Shown in pieces: positions 44,146 through 51,509 of a DNA stretch of 64,000 nt; within the stretch, counting starts at the first letter, position 1, and each line of letters starts with the position of its first letter. This DNA comes from Nocardiopsis mwathae (lineage in GTDB: Bacteria; Actinomycetota; Actinomycetes; Streptosporangiales; Streptosporangiaceae). Under the pieces are notes generated by a model. That model was not told the origin of the DNA, did not search any database, and worked only from the letters and a program-made list of their open reading frames with translations. Location: positions 2,604,001 to 2,668,000 of the forward strand of contig NZ_JACHDS010000001.1 of assembly GCF_014201195.1 (NCBI RefSeq). Direction: 5' to 3'. The translations under genes were made by a program, and so were the position numbers.

Positions 44146-44739
44146 TTACGTGGGTAGAGTAGGGTCCACCCACGCCTGTTGGGCTCGGTTGAACCAAGCC
44201 TCAGCACCAGCCAGAGTCTCATCGACGCTGTTTCCTGCGAGATAGCTTCTGTATTCCGCCTCGCCAGCTTTGTGTTTCTTTTCCGCCACAGGGAGTTCAC
44301 AAAGCGGCCGCCACTTGATGGCGCAGGCATATGCTTCACCGAACTCCCCCTGGCCGAATCCCCGGCCTTCCACACCGAACCGGAAGGTCATGTCTTGCGC
44401 AATAAGCGCCCGCTGGTGACCACACCTATTACGGGCGTAAACAACTCCCACAATCGCTTCCCCCCGCTCCCCAAAATTTTTCCGAAGAGTCCGATATTGA
44501 TTTATTCTGTCACTCCCATGGCATTTTGAAAGCTCGTCATCGAGGCTAACCACCCACCAAAGCACCTCAACCAAGGAAATGAGGACTCTTCTCAATTCTT
44601 CATTCAATCCTTGATCTGAGCCAGAGGCCTGAGAAGAATACCAGAGATTCCGCTCTTTGTACCGCTCGTGGGCTTCATCAAATCCCCGCCTAGCCAGACC
44701 AAGTCGATTCGCGGGGGTATCATCTAAATTCCAAAGCAT
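44146..44739 (-). CDS. Hypothetical cargo protein
   Basis: 197-aa soluble helical protein (ANRLGLARRGFDEAHERYKE, LRRVLISLVEVLWWVVSLDD, RNRCGHQRALIAQDMTFRFG). No domain recognised. AT-richer than its neighbours, and convergent with the membrane protein gene at 43.5 kb; the two look like one imported insert. Confidence 0.6.
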   Translation of the reverse strand: MLWNLDDTPANRLGLARRGFDEAHERYKERNLWYSSQASGSDQGLNEELRRVLISLVEVLWWVVSLDDELSKCHGSDRINQYRTLRKNFGERGEAIVGVVYARNRCGHQRALIAQDMTFRFGVEGRGFGQGEFGEAYACAIKWRPLCELPVAEKKHKAGEAEYRSYLAGNSVDETLAGAEAWFNRAQQAWVDPTLPT

Positions 44740-44915
44740 TCCCCTACCTCTGACCCTAACGCTGTTTCCTGGATGCTGCCCCGGGGACGATCAGGGTATC
44801 GCGCGCTCCGCGAAAGCTCAGGCGTCCGCGCCGCGGCAGACACTGAGGGGTTCCCCGCCCTGGGGCCGCGGCACCCCGGAGAAGAACCGGGCGGCGCCTC
44901 ACAAGGCGGGGAAGA

Positions 44916-45182
44916 TCATCCAGAGAAACGCGCCACCGCCAACACCGTGCCCTCGGCACCCCGCCACTGCTGGGCAGGGATCAGCCCCAAAGCGCGGGCG
45001 TCACCCAACGGCAGCTCCCGCACGATGTCAGGGGTGTGCCCGAGCTCGCGTGTCAGCCGAAGAAGGACGTCATCGCGCGGCGTTGTGTCACCAGGATCGA
45101 GCAGGATCGTGGCAATGTTGGGGGGCAATTCGTGCTCCGGTTCGCGGTTGGCGGGTGTGGTGTGCCCCGGCCGGCTCGACAC
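44916..45182 (-). CDS. Small hypothetical protein
   Basis: 88-aa acidic protein, GTG start. The sequence (PPNIATILLDPGDTTPRDDV, LLRLTRELGHTPDIVRELPL) is protein-like but unrecognised. It lies downstream of the methyltransferase on the same strand. The 176 bases to the next gene at 44.74 kb show nothing clear. Confidence 0.5.
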   Translation of the reverse strand: MSSRPGHTTPANREPEHELPPNIATILLDPGDTTPRDDVLLRLTRELGHTPDIVRELPLGDARALGLIPAQQWRGAEGTVLAVARFSG

Positions 45183-45291
45183 CGCCCAACCCCCGTGGGG
45201 CGGCGGAGCCGTGGCCGAGGCACGTGGTGGCCGGCAGGGATCGCAGGCGGTGTCCTGTGCGTGGGTTTTCCTGGTGCCTGCCGGGCACGGT

Positions 45292-46212
45292 CTATCGGGC
45301 GGGGTCGGGCCACGCTTCGAGGTCGGCGAGCGCGGCGGCGGCCTGCTGGGGGACGACCCCGTTGCCCAGAGCGTGGCGTTGGGCGGAGTAGGACAGGCCG
45401 GGCACCCCCGTCACCCACCCCTCGGGGAGTCCCATGAACCACTCCAGCCACCGCATGGACAACCGCGGCGTCCGGGGGCCTTGTTCGGCCGGGTAGGGGG
45501 CGGGGCGGCCTACGACCTGTTCCCACCGCCGGATCGGGGTGTGGAAGCGTCCCCATAGGTCGGGGTCGTGTACCCCCTCGCCGCTGAGGCTTCCAGCAGG
45601 GACCGGATCTGGTGTGTCACCCACACCTGGCTTCCCTTCGCTCTCATCTCCTGCTCGGGGCGGCCCCACCCGCTCTCCGAGGCGCAGGGCGTCGACAGCA
45701 ACGACAAAGACGCGGGGGCGCTGGTGGGGCGCGCCAGCGTCGGAGGCGCGCAGAACCCGCCATCGTGGTAGAAACCCATGCTCGGCCAGACCGTGAACGA
45801 CGCGTCGCATCGCTTCTCCCTGGTTGGCGGTGAACAGTCCGCGCACGTTTTCGAACACGAGCCGTCGCGGGCGTTGGGGCAGTTGCTGGATTCCGTTGAG
45901 GATGAAGTCAAAGATCCACCGTTCGTCGTCGATCCCGCCCCGGCGGCCGGATAGCGAAACCGGCTGGCAGGGGAACCCGGCGGTGATGATGTCGACCGGG
46001 GGCGTGTTGGCCCAGTCGATGCTGTGTAGGTCGCCGAGGTTCGGGGCGGGGTAGTTGTGCGCGAGGATGGCCGCGGGTCCGGGTGCGGGGTCGGCGACCC
46101 ACGCCGTCCGTGCTCCGTAGACCTGTTCGGCGGCCATGTCGAGGCCGCCGTAGCCAGTGCACAAACTGCCGATGAGCGGTGGTTGAGCTGGTTGGTTCAA
46201 GCGGTTCCCCAC
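45292..46212 (-). CDS. Solitary DNA cytosine-5 methyltransferase
   Basis: 306-aa C5 methyltransferase. Motif I: LIGSLCTGYGGLDMAA (15-28). Motif IV: GFPCQPVS with catalytic C82. Motif VI: FENVRG (E121). Motif VIII: HQRPRVFVVA. Motif X: GNGVVPQQAA. No restriction enzyme next to it, so it probably protects phage DNA or regulates. Phage-type by its short target recognition region. Confidence 0.92.
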   Translation of the reverse strand: MGNRLNQPAQPPLIGSLCTGYGGLDMAAEQVYGARTAWVADPAPGPAAILAHNYPAPNLGDLHSIDWANTPPVDIITAGFPCQPVSLSGRRGGIDDERWIFDFILNGIQQLPQRPRRLVFENVRGLFTANQGEAMRRVVHGLAEHGFLPRWRVLRASDAGAPHQRPRVFVVAVDALRLGERVGPPRAGDESEGKPGVGDTPDPVPAGSLSGEGVHDPDLWGRFHTPIRRWEQVVGRPAPYPAEQGPRTPRLSMRWLEWFMGLPEGWVTGVPGLSYSAQRHALGNGVVPQQAAAALADLEAWPDPAR

Positions 46213-46261
46213 TGGTCTCGCGTGGTTTCTCGGGTGCGGGAGGGTGTGGGGAGGAGTTGGT

Positions 46262-46295
46262 CCTGACCGCCGATCCCCCCCAGGCGGCGGTCAGG
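46262..46295. terminator. Hairpin between tRNA-like gene and methyltransferase
   Basis: Perfect 10-bp stem (CCTGACCGCC with GGCGGTCAGG). GGTTTTCC follows on the + strand; on the - strand there is no T run. May be a bidirectional terminator or an RNA processing site. Confidence 0.4.
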
Positions 46296-46355
46296 GGTTT
46301 TCCGGAAGTGCGCCGGTCCTGGGCGCGAGGGGGTGCGCTCGGTGGGCCGTTTCCG

Positions 46356-46430
46356 TGGTGTGCCGGGCGGGGTTCGAACCCGCGCCTCCCCCGCCAGTGG
46401 GGGGCTCTGCCGGTGTTGAGCTACCGGCAC
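46356..46430 (-). tRNA. tRNA-like gene with encoded CCA, odd anticodon arm
   Basis: Cloverleaf parts are clear: 7-bp acceptor (GTGCCGG/CCGGCAC), discriminator A, encoded CCA, D-arm GCTC/GAGC with a 10-base loop, T-arm GCGGG-TTCGAAC-CCCGC. Only 20 bases lie between D- and T-arm, two fewer than usual, so the anticodon arm (C-rich and G-rich strands around ACTGGC) has a 4-bp stem with a 7-base loop or a 5-bp stem with a 6-base loop. The anticodon cannot be assigned securely; position 33 would not be T in either fold. Confidence 0.6.
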
Positions 46431-46447
46431 ATGGGGGTGTCGTCGTT

Positions 46448-46702
46448 CTAGGCGGCGATGGTGTGGGCGCGGGAGGTGCCGCGGACGGTGACCGCGTGCA
46501 CTACTCGCTGGGCGTCGACGATGTCGAAGAGTTTGTTGCCCTGGTGGTCCAGGCCGACGATGGGGAGGACGTAGCGGGTGCCGTCTGGGAGTTTCACGCC
46601 GCGTTTCGTCCAGGCGTAGATGGTTTTCGCGGATTTCCCGGTGAGGCGGGCGAGGTCGGGGGCGGTGATCAGGTGTCCGTCGACCAGTGGCACGGCGCGC
46701 AC
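46448..46702 (-). CDS. Small HTH DNA-binding protein
   Basis: 84-aa protein with LITAPDLARLTGKSAKTIYA as an excisionase/MerR-like HTH, then WTKRGVKLPDG as wing, and a beta-rich C-terminus. GTG start with GAGGGGGA upstream. Its leader contains a hairpin and a 12-bp palindrome at 46783, so it may be autoregulated and may control the divergent 46971 gene. Confidence 0.7.
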   Translation of the reverse strand: MRAVPLVDGHLITAPDLARLTGKSAKTIYAWTKRGVKLPDGTRYVLPIVGLDHQGNKLFDIVDAQRVVHAVTVRGTSRAHTIAA

Positions 46703-46782
46703 GCGTTTTTGTCCCCCTCTGGGTATAAGAAATGCCCCCGCGCCTGGTGGCGTGAGGGCATACGTGTGGTGCTGGAATCGAG

Positions 46783-46840
46783 TCTACATGTAGATGCGAC
46801 CACCCAACACCACCACAGCATGTGGGGTCAGCCACATGCT
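46783..46840. promoter_or_regulatory. Divergent control region with two inverted repeats
   Basis: Between the small HTH gene (-) and the nuclease-like gene (+). Perfect palindrome TCTACATGTAGA at 46783-46794, and AGCATGTGG / CCACATGCT arms at 46817-46825 and 46832-46840. Likely operators or an upstream hairpin. Confidence 0.5.
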
Positions 46841-46970
46841 TGGGGCTCGAACCTGCCGTGCACACCCGCGTCACCCTGGATCACTCACTACCGGAATCCA
46901 CCCAGGCCGGTCAGACCCCACACGTATCCTAGGCAAGCCACTTGGACCTGCCGCTTTGAGAGGATTCAGT

Positions 46971-48023
46971 GTGACCCCGGACGACCTGTTTACTAAGGCC
47001 CCCGATTCCCGGGGCGGCTTCACGATGACGTTCAATCGTCCGCTAGTGGAACAGCTCAGGCGCGGCCCCATGCTCGCCTACCGCGATGAGGACGTCGCTT
47101 ATCAGCTGGTGTGCCTACTAGAAGCCGAGGTGCCGCTCATCGACGGCCACGGCAGGCTCAGTAACCAGGACGTGTCCGACGCAGTCCGATGCGCGGACGC
47201 GGTCCTGGGTCGACTCAACACCTCCCAACGCATACCTTTCGCAACTCGACGCGAATATCTGAATTCTCCGGGATTTGATCGCGATATCGCAGATATCTGC
47301 GGACCCATCCTGCGGGCGCTCGCCGATCACGAACGGGCCACGTCCCACGCAGGATTCCGGGGCGTGAACGGCGACCTGCGTAACGTGATATTCGCTGCGA
47401 CGAAGAAACCAGAACTCGTCTGGGTCGACGTGACCCAGGGAATCGTGGAGATCACGAAGAACGCCGAGCACTGCCTCATGTACGACCGGCCCATCCCCTC
47501 CACCGGCCTAACCGTGTCCGACATTCTCGCCTGGTGGAAGAACCGGGACGGCATCCACTCGCTCCCACCCACCGCTCAACTCCAGCAGCTCAAGACCCGA
47601 CTCGCAGACTCCTCCCCCAGCAGCCAACCGGAAAAAGACCTGCTTCGCTCCTACTGGGCGTTCGCGGAGTCCCGCGGATTCGACTCCACCCCGGCGATCC
47701 TGCCCCAGGTCTACCTGCACTACGACCCGGTAACCCAGGCGCAGCGCGACCGCAACGGCGGTCGTGTCATCCCCAATCAGCGCAGGGACTTTCTGCTGCT
47801 CGCGCCCGGCTCCCGCAGGATCATCTTGGAGATCGACGGCAAGCACCACTACTCCACCAGCGGTGAGCCCGACCCGCGGAAGTACGCGGAGATGGTCAAA
47901 GAAGACCGGCGCCTGCGCCTCCAAGGCTACGAGGTATACCGCTTCGGCGGCTACGAGTTCCAGCCCAGCCAGGCGCCAGACAACATGCTCATGGCGTTCT
48001 TCACTGAACTCCTCACCGACTAA
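46971..48023 (+). CDS. PD-(D/E)XK / Vsr-like nuclease-domain protein, defence candidate
   Basis: 350-aa protein on the + strand inside - strand phage genes. Residues 1-210 are helical, with no family I can name. From about 218 a restriction-endonuclease-like domain: E221 in the first helix, RRDFLLL (D273), RIILEIDGKHHY (E287, D289, K291), then the helix YAEMVKEDRRLRLQGYEVYR and FGGYEF, as in DUF559/Vsr-fold nucleases. GTG 46971 after GAGAGGA. The position, the strand and the domain mix suggest an abortive-infection or anti-phage effector; not proven. Confidence 0.7.
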   Translation: MTPDDLFTKAPDSRGGFTMTFNRPLVEQLRRGPMLAYRDEDVAYQLVCLLEAEVPLIDGHGRLSNQDVSDAVRCADAVLGRLNTSQRIPFATRREYLNSPGFDRDIADICGPILRALADHERATSHAGFRGVNGDLRNVIFAATKKPELVWVDVTQGIVEITKNAEHCLMYDRPIPSTGLTVSDILAWWKNRDGIHSLPPTAQLQQLKTRLADSSPSSQPEKDLLRSYWAFAESRGFDSTPAILPQVYLHYDPVTQAQRDRNGGRVIPNQRRDFLLLAPGSRRIILEIDGKHHYSTSGEPDPRKYAEMVKEDRRLRLQGYEVYRFGGYEFQPSQAPDNMLMAFFTELLTD

Positions 48024-48371
48024 CTAACTGTTTCCTCTCCTGAGGGGTTGGGAGAGCAGCCTTAGACCGTTCTCTGCTATCGGGTCAGAACAGAAATACA
48101 GATGGACCAGGGTGTCCACGGGACCCTCCTTCGAGCACGGGTATCAGGGCGCACGTGTGGCACCCCGTGTCCCCCCCGAAGGGCCGATGAGAAAACGCAG
48201 CGCACCCTAGGCCCGCCGCTGGAGCAAAGCCTACCCAGGCGTGGTGGGCAGCGCACCCGGCGGCAGCGGCTACCCGCCCCGCGCATTGGCCGTACCTAGC
48301 CGGCGCCCCCGCCACCCCCAATCGACGGGTTAGCGTCGACACGCCTCACCCCTAAGAAACCAGGAGGCCCG
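48024..48371. other. Intergenic region, no gene seen
   Basis: 348 bases between the nuclease-like gene and the zinc-finger peptide gene. A weak hairpin (CTCTCC with GGAGAG) follows the nuclease stop. No protein-like frame with a ribosome binding site. It must contain the promoter for the + strand methyltransferase pair, which I cannot pin down. Confidence 0.4.
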
Positions 48372-48536
48372 ATGCCTAGCACCCGAACCACTACCCGCCC
48401 CGCCCACCACCCCAGAGCAGCCGACTGTTCCAACTGCGGTGGAAGCGGCGTGGTGTGGGTCGAGCAGGACGGCGCCGGGAAATGGAAGAAAGAGGCGGTG
48501 ACATGCCCGGTATGCAACGGAAGCGGGGTGGTCTAG
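48372..48536 (+). CDS. 54-aa zinc-finger peptide coupled to PIMT-like gene
   Basis: Short gene with an excellent ribosome binding site (AGGAGG, 6 bases before ATG). The product has two CxxCxGxGV units (CSNCGGSGVV and CPVCNGSGVV) like DnaJ zinc fingers, separated by a charged loop with an Asp-Gly pair (EQDGAGKWKKE). Its TAG stop overlaps the GTG of the methyltransferase (TAGTG). It could be a cofactor or a substrate of that enzyme. Confidence 0.7.
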   Translation: MPSTRTTTRPAHHPRAADCSNCGGSGVVWVEQDGAGKWKKEAVTCPVCNGSGVV

Positions 48537-49660
48537 TGGGAAACGCGAACGACGCGCTGTACGCCCGCCACACCAACCTCGTCGCCGAACTCGACACCAC
48601 CGAGGAGATCCGCACCGCGTTCAACGCCCACCCCCGGCACCACTTCATCCCCGACCTGATCTGGCCCACCGCCATGGGGCCGCCCGTGAGCCGCGACGCC
48701 AACCCCGACGCGTGGGCCGAGACCGTCTACCGCGATGATGCGGTTACCACGCAGACCGAGGGAACCGGAAGCGTGAACGTGCCGACGTCCTCATCATCGG
48801 CGCCCCAGGTCATGGCCGACATGATCCGAGCAGCCGGGGTGCGCCCCGGCATGCGGGTGCTGGAGGTCGGCACCGGGACCGGGTGGAACGCGGCGATTCT
48901 CGCCGAACTCGTCGGCACCGGGGGCAGCGTGACGACGGTCGAGGTCGACCCGGGCGTCGCGGACGCCGCACGCCACCGGCTCGCCGGCACCGGAGTTCGG
49001 GTTGTCACCGGAACCCGGCCCCCCGGCACCGGCGAGTTCGACGCGGTCCTGGTGACCTGCGCTGTCACCCGCATCCCCGACGCGTGGGCGCTAAGCGCCG
49101 CTCCCGGCGGGGTGATGGTGCTGCCGTGGGCGCCCGCACCCCACGCCGAAACCACACCCATCGCCGCGCTCAGCATCGACGGGCACCGGTGGTCCGGCGC
49201 TTTCATCCGCGAAGGGTCGTTCATGCGGTGCCGCGACCAGCCCCGCCGTGTCGGCCGGTTCCCCGGCATACAGGCGACGCCCCAGGCTTCCGGTGTGTTC
49301 CCCGCGACCTCCGAGGAGCTGCTAGAAAGCGACCTCATGACACCGCTCATGCTGACGCTGCCCGGTCTGCGGTTCGGGGTGGGCATGCGCCCGTTCAACG
49401 GCGACCCCCGCACCATCGTCTATGTGGGCGCACCTGACGGTTCCTGGGCGTATGTGTGGCCAGACGCGACCGTGACCATGGGCGGGCCGACCCCTGTCGC
49501 TGAACGCCTCGACGCGGCGTACCGCCAGCTCACCGGCTCTGGGGCGCGGCTGGAGGAGTTCCAGCTCGAAGCCGGTACCGGTGCCGCGTCCTACCGGGTC
49601 GTGCTCGACGGTGTCGGCAGCTGGGATTACCCCGTTGCGCGGTTCGACCAGGCCGAGTAG
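48536..49660 (+). CDS. PIMT-like (protein-L-isoaspartate) methyltransferase
   Basis: 374-aa protein. Residues about 30-240 are a SAM-dependent PCMT-like domain: HHFIPDLIWP, TTQTEGTGSVNVPTSSSSAP (substrate site), motif I RVLEVGTGTGWNAAIL (107-122), and the TTVEVD acidic loop. The remaining C-terminal part is an extension seen in RiPP-associated PIMT homologues. It is paralogous to the 61048 gene. Start GTG 48536 coupled to the zinc-finger peptide. Confidence 0.85.
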   Translation: MGNANDALYARHTNLVAELDTTEEIRTAFNAHPRHHFIPDLIWPTAMGPPVSRDANPDAWAETVYRDDAVTTQTEGTGSVNVPTSSSSAPQVMADMIRAAGVRPGMRVLEVGTGTGWNAAILAELVGTGGSVTTVEVDPGVADAARHRLAGTGVRVVTGTRPPGTGEFDAVLVTCAVTRIPDAWALSAAPGGVMVLPWAPAPHAETTPIAALSIDGHRWSGAFIREGSFMRCRDQPRRVGRFPGIQATPQASGVFPATSEELLESDLMTPLMLTLPGLRFGVGMRPFNGDPRTIVYVGAPDGSWAYVWPDATVTMGGPTPVAERLDAAYRQLTGSGARLEEFQLEAGTGAASYRVVLDGVGSWDYPVARFDQAE

Positions 49661-49714
49661 ACGTTCCGCTCAGCTCTTGGGCGCACCCCCCGCTGAGACG
49701 CCCCCGGCGGGGCG

Positions 49715-49957
49715 TCACTTGGGCGTGGCAGGGGCTGTGTCCAGTCCGAGACGCCGGTGGGGGTGCTTCATCGCTTGGAACTGGGCGGCCCACGCGGCTT
49801 CGCTTTCGGGGGTGTCGTCGCTTCCCAGGGACGGTACGACGGCGCGGGTGATGTGGCCTTGGTCGTTGGTGGCCTCCACGGTCCAACGGTTGAGGTCGCG
49901 GTCAAGGTGGATGCGGGGGTCGGCGAGGGTGCCGGCCCCGGTGTCGGTGTGGCTCAC
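49715..49957 (-). CDS. Small early phage protein
   Basis: 80-aa acidic protein (IHLDRDLNRWTVEATNDQGH, SEAAWAAQFQAMKHPHRRLG). No family recognised. Last gene of the operon read from the promoter at 51.1 kb; GTG start preceded by a stem-loop like the other genes in this block. Confidence 0.6.
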   Translation of the reverse strand: MSHTDTGAGTLADPRIHLDRDLNRWTVEATNDQGHITRAVVPSLGSDDTPESEAAWAAQFQAMKHPHRRLGLDTAPATPK

Positions 49958-49983
49958 GGGAGTTCCTAGCCAGAGAGAAGACG

Positions 49984-50004
49984 GGGGCGGGTGTGCCGCC
50001 CCCG
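49984..50004 (-). promoter_or_regulatory. Leader stem-loop upstream of 49957 start
   Basis: 8-bp stem GGGGGCGG / CCGCCCCC, 5-base loop, between two early genes. It has the same placement as the other leader hairpins but lacks the ACGGGAA loop. Confidence 0.55.
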
Positions 50005-50014
50005 CGCGGGCTCA

Positions 50015-50479
50015 TCAGTGCTCGATGTCGCCGTCGAGGACGGCTTGTGCCTTCTCCAATCGCGTCCGTGCCACACGCAGCTCTGCCCGTGTTCTGGCGA
50101 GCACAGCGGCCTGCTCCTCCTCCCGCTCGGTGAGGGTTGCGATTCGGCGCGTGTACTGGGCGACACGGTCCTTCGCGACAGCCGTGCTCGGCCGACGTGG
50201 AGCACGCGGTCGGTCGTCGCCTCTCGGGCCGCCGCGCGGCTTCTCCTTCTGACGGCGGGCGAACTCCTCGAACTCCGCTCGAACCACCCACTTGGTGGGT
50301 CGCATGGCCCCGTTATCCACTTCCATGACGATCTTTGGGAAGTTGGGGTGGCGGCTGATCCAGTTCGAGAGAGCAGCTCGGGTGACTCCGGCGTCACGGG
50401 CAGCTTGGGCGAGGTAGGTGAGCTCGTCCTCGCGCCCCTGGTATTCGGGGCGGTACCAGGTGACGTGGGGGCTGTGCAT
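50015..50479 (-). CDS. HTH protein with C-terminal coiled coil
   Basis: 154-aa protein. HTH-like part: TYLAQAARDAGVTRAALSNW then KWVVRAEFEEFARRQ. Basic linker (RGGPRGDDRPRAPRRP), then a coiled coil (RRIATLTEREEEQAAVLART, RTRLEKAQAVLDG). Probably a DNA-binding early regulator or nucleoid protein. Confidence 0.65.
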   Translation of the reverse strand: MHSPHVTWYRPEYQGREDELTYLAQAARDAGVTRAALSNWISRHPNFPKIVMEVDNGAMRPTKWVVRAEFEEFARRQKEKPRGGPRGDDRPRAPRRPSTAVAKDRVAQYTRRIATLTEREEEQAAVLARTRAELRVARTRLEKAQAVLDGDIEH

Positions 50480-50504
50480 CGTGTGGTCCTTCCGTGGGTT
50501 GGTG

Positions 50505-50530
50505 GGGGCCGGGTTTCCCGTCCCGGCCCC
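50505..50530 (-). promoter_or_regulatory. Leader stem-loop with ACGGGAA loop
   Basis: 9-bp stem GGGGCCGGG / CCCGGCCCC; loop on the - strand ACGGGAAA. It lies between the 49-aa gene and the 50479 start; GGAAGGA follows as ribosome binding site. Confidence 0.7.
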
Positions 50531-50544
50531 GTGTGGAGTGCGGT

Positions 50545-50694
50545 TTAGATGCGGCGGACGGGGATGCCTGCCTTGGTGATGGGGGGCTCCTCGGTGTAGT
50601 GGTCGGTTTCATCGTCGGTGTTGTAGGCGGCGGCCAGTTCGTTCTCGGCGCGGGCGGCGGCTGCGTCGGTGATGGCTTCGTAGTAGTCGTACAC
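50545..50694 (-). CDS. 49-aa acidic early protein
   Basis: Short gene: YDYYEAITDAAAARAENELA, then AYNTDDETDHYTEEPPITKA and a basic end. GTG start with GAAAGA upstream. Tyr- and acid-rich; unknown role. Lies in the operon from the 51.1 kb promoter. Confidence 0.6.
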   Translation of the reverse strand: MYDYYEAITDAAAARAENELAAAYNTDDETDHYTEEPPITKAGIPVRRI

Positions 50695-50731
50695 GGTTCG
50701 TCTTTCGGTGTGGGGCTAGTAGGGCTTGGTG

Positions 50732-50755
50732 GGGGCGGGGGTGATCCCCCGCCCC
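50732..50755 (-). promoter_or_regulatory. Leader stem-loop, perfect 10-bp stem
   Basis: Arms GGGGCGGGGG and CCCCCGCCCC with a 4-base loop, directly after the stop of the 50769 gene. No T run follows, so it is unlikely to be a simple terminator. Confidence 0.55.
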
Positions 50756-50768
50756 GGTTCGCTGGGGG

Positions 50769-51023
50769 TTATTCGCCTTCGGGTTCTTCGTGGATGAGGG
50801 CGCCGCACTTGTCGCAGTCCACGCGCGTTCCGGGGTCGATGTTCCACGGGTAGATCTCGCCGAGTTCCTGGTTGGCGTCGGCGAGCCGCTGTGCTTCGTG
50901 GTGGGGCATGCAGGTGAGGCACATGGCGTGGCCGTTCCAGTCGGTGTAGGCGATGGTGGGGTCGGCGCGGAGGTCACGGAGGGTGGCGGTCAGCTGTTCG
51001 GCGGGGGTGGTGTGGTTGTTCAT
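50769..51023 (-). CDS. Small zinc-ribbon early protein
   Basis: 84-aa protein with two Cys pairs (CLTC at 35-38, CDKC at 70-73) that form a zinc ribbon around a helical insert (EAQRLADANQELGEIYPW). First gene after the 51.1 kb promoter. Function unknown, likely nucleic acid or protein binding. Confidence 0.7.
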   Translation of the reverse strand: MNNHTTPAEQLTATLRDLRADPTIAYTDWNGHAMCLTCMPHHEAQRLADANQELGEIYPWNIDPGTRVDCDKCGALIHEEPEGE

Positions 51024-51040
51024 CTCGGTCCTTTCGGGGT

Positions 51041-51076
51041 GGTGTTGGGGCGGGTTCCCGTTCCGCTCCCAACACC
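51041..51076 (-). promoter_or_regulatory. Leader stem-loop at the 51.1 kb transcription start
   Basis: 9-bp stem GGTGTTGGG / CCCAACACC with ACGGGAA inside the loop. It starts about 5 bases after the -10 hexamer, so the mRNA would begin with this hairpin. Confidence 0.7.
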
Positions 51077-51080
51077 CCAA

Positions 51081-51108
51081 ACACTACACGAAACTACGCA
51101 CAAGTCAA
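51081..51108 (-). promoter_or_regulatory. Early promoter copy 1
   Basis: -35 TTGACT, 16-base spacer TGTGCGTAGTTTCGTG, -10 TAGTGT. Faces the zinc-ribbon gene and the three genes after it. Confidence 0.8.
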
Positions 51109-51148
51109 ATCATCGTGTTGCCCTCCGACCCCGCCGGAGGGCGGCGCC

Positions 51149-51358
51149 CTACAGCTCGGAAAGGACCTCTTCAGGCGAGAACCCGGCCGCGTCGCATACC
51201 AGGCCGAATGCCGCTTCGGCGTCGCGGTAGGCGGCGACCGCACCCCAGTCGGGAGCGAATCCACGGTGTGCTGCCTGGCAGGCGCGGCGCATCGCGTCGT
51301 GGGCGTCGGAGATGGAGCGGTATTCGGTTTCGGTGAGCTGGTCGAGGACGCCGGACAT
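51149..51358 (-). CDS. Small early protein, paralogue of 52555 gene
   Basis: 69-aa helical protein: LDQLTETEYRSISDAHDAMR, RACQAAHRGFAPDWGAVAAY, CDAAGFSPEEVLSEL. The end resembles CQAAGIAEDDALDAI of the 52555 gene. Single gene between promoter copies 1 and 2. Confidence 0.65.
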   Translation of the reverse strand: MSGVLDQLTETEYRSISDAHDAMRRACQAAHRGFAPDWGAVAAYRDAEAAFGLVCDAAGFSPEEVLSEL

Positions 51359-51384
51359 GCGGTTCCTTTCGCGGTTGGTGGTGC

Positions 51385-51408
51385 CGGGTGGGGTTCCCGT
51401 CCCTCCCG
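51385..51408 (-). promoter_or_regulatory. Leader stem-loop with ACGGGAA loop
   Basis: Arms CGGGTGGG / CCCTCCCG with one T-T mismatch and loop ACGGGAAC on the - strand, right after promoter copy 2; GAAAGGA follows before the ATG. Confidence 0.7.
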
Positions 51409-51417
51409 ACACACCAA

Positions 51418-51445
51418 ATACTACACGAAACTACGCACAAATCAA
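51418..51445 (-). promoter_or_regulatory. Early promoter copy 2
   Basis: -35 TTGATT, 16-base spacer TGTGCGTAGTTTCGTG, -10 TAGTAT. Faces the 51149 gene. Confidence 0.8.
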
Positions 51446-51509
51446 AATCCGTGGGGGAAGGAAAGCCGCCCCGGCACCACCGGAGCGGCCACACCCGACC
51501 CAGACCCGA

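Noticed and set aside
50732..50755. Leader hairpins as intrinsic terminators
   Set aside because: None of the hairpins in the 50-55 kb block is followed by a T run, and many sit at the predicted transcription start rather than at operon ends.
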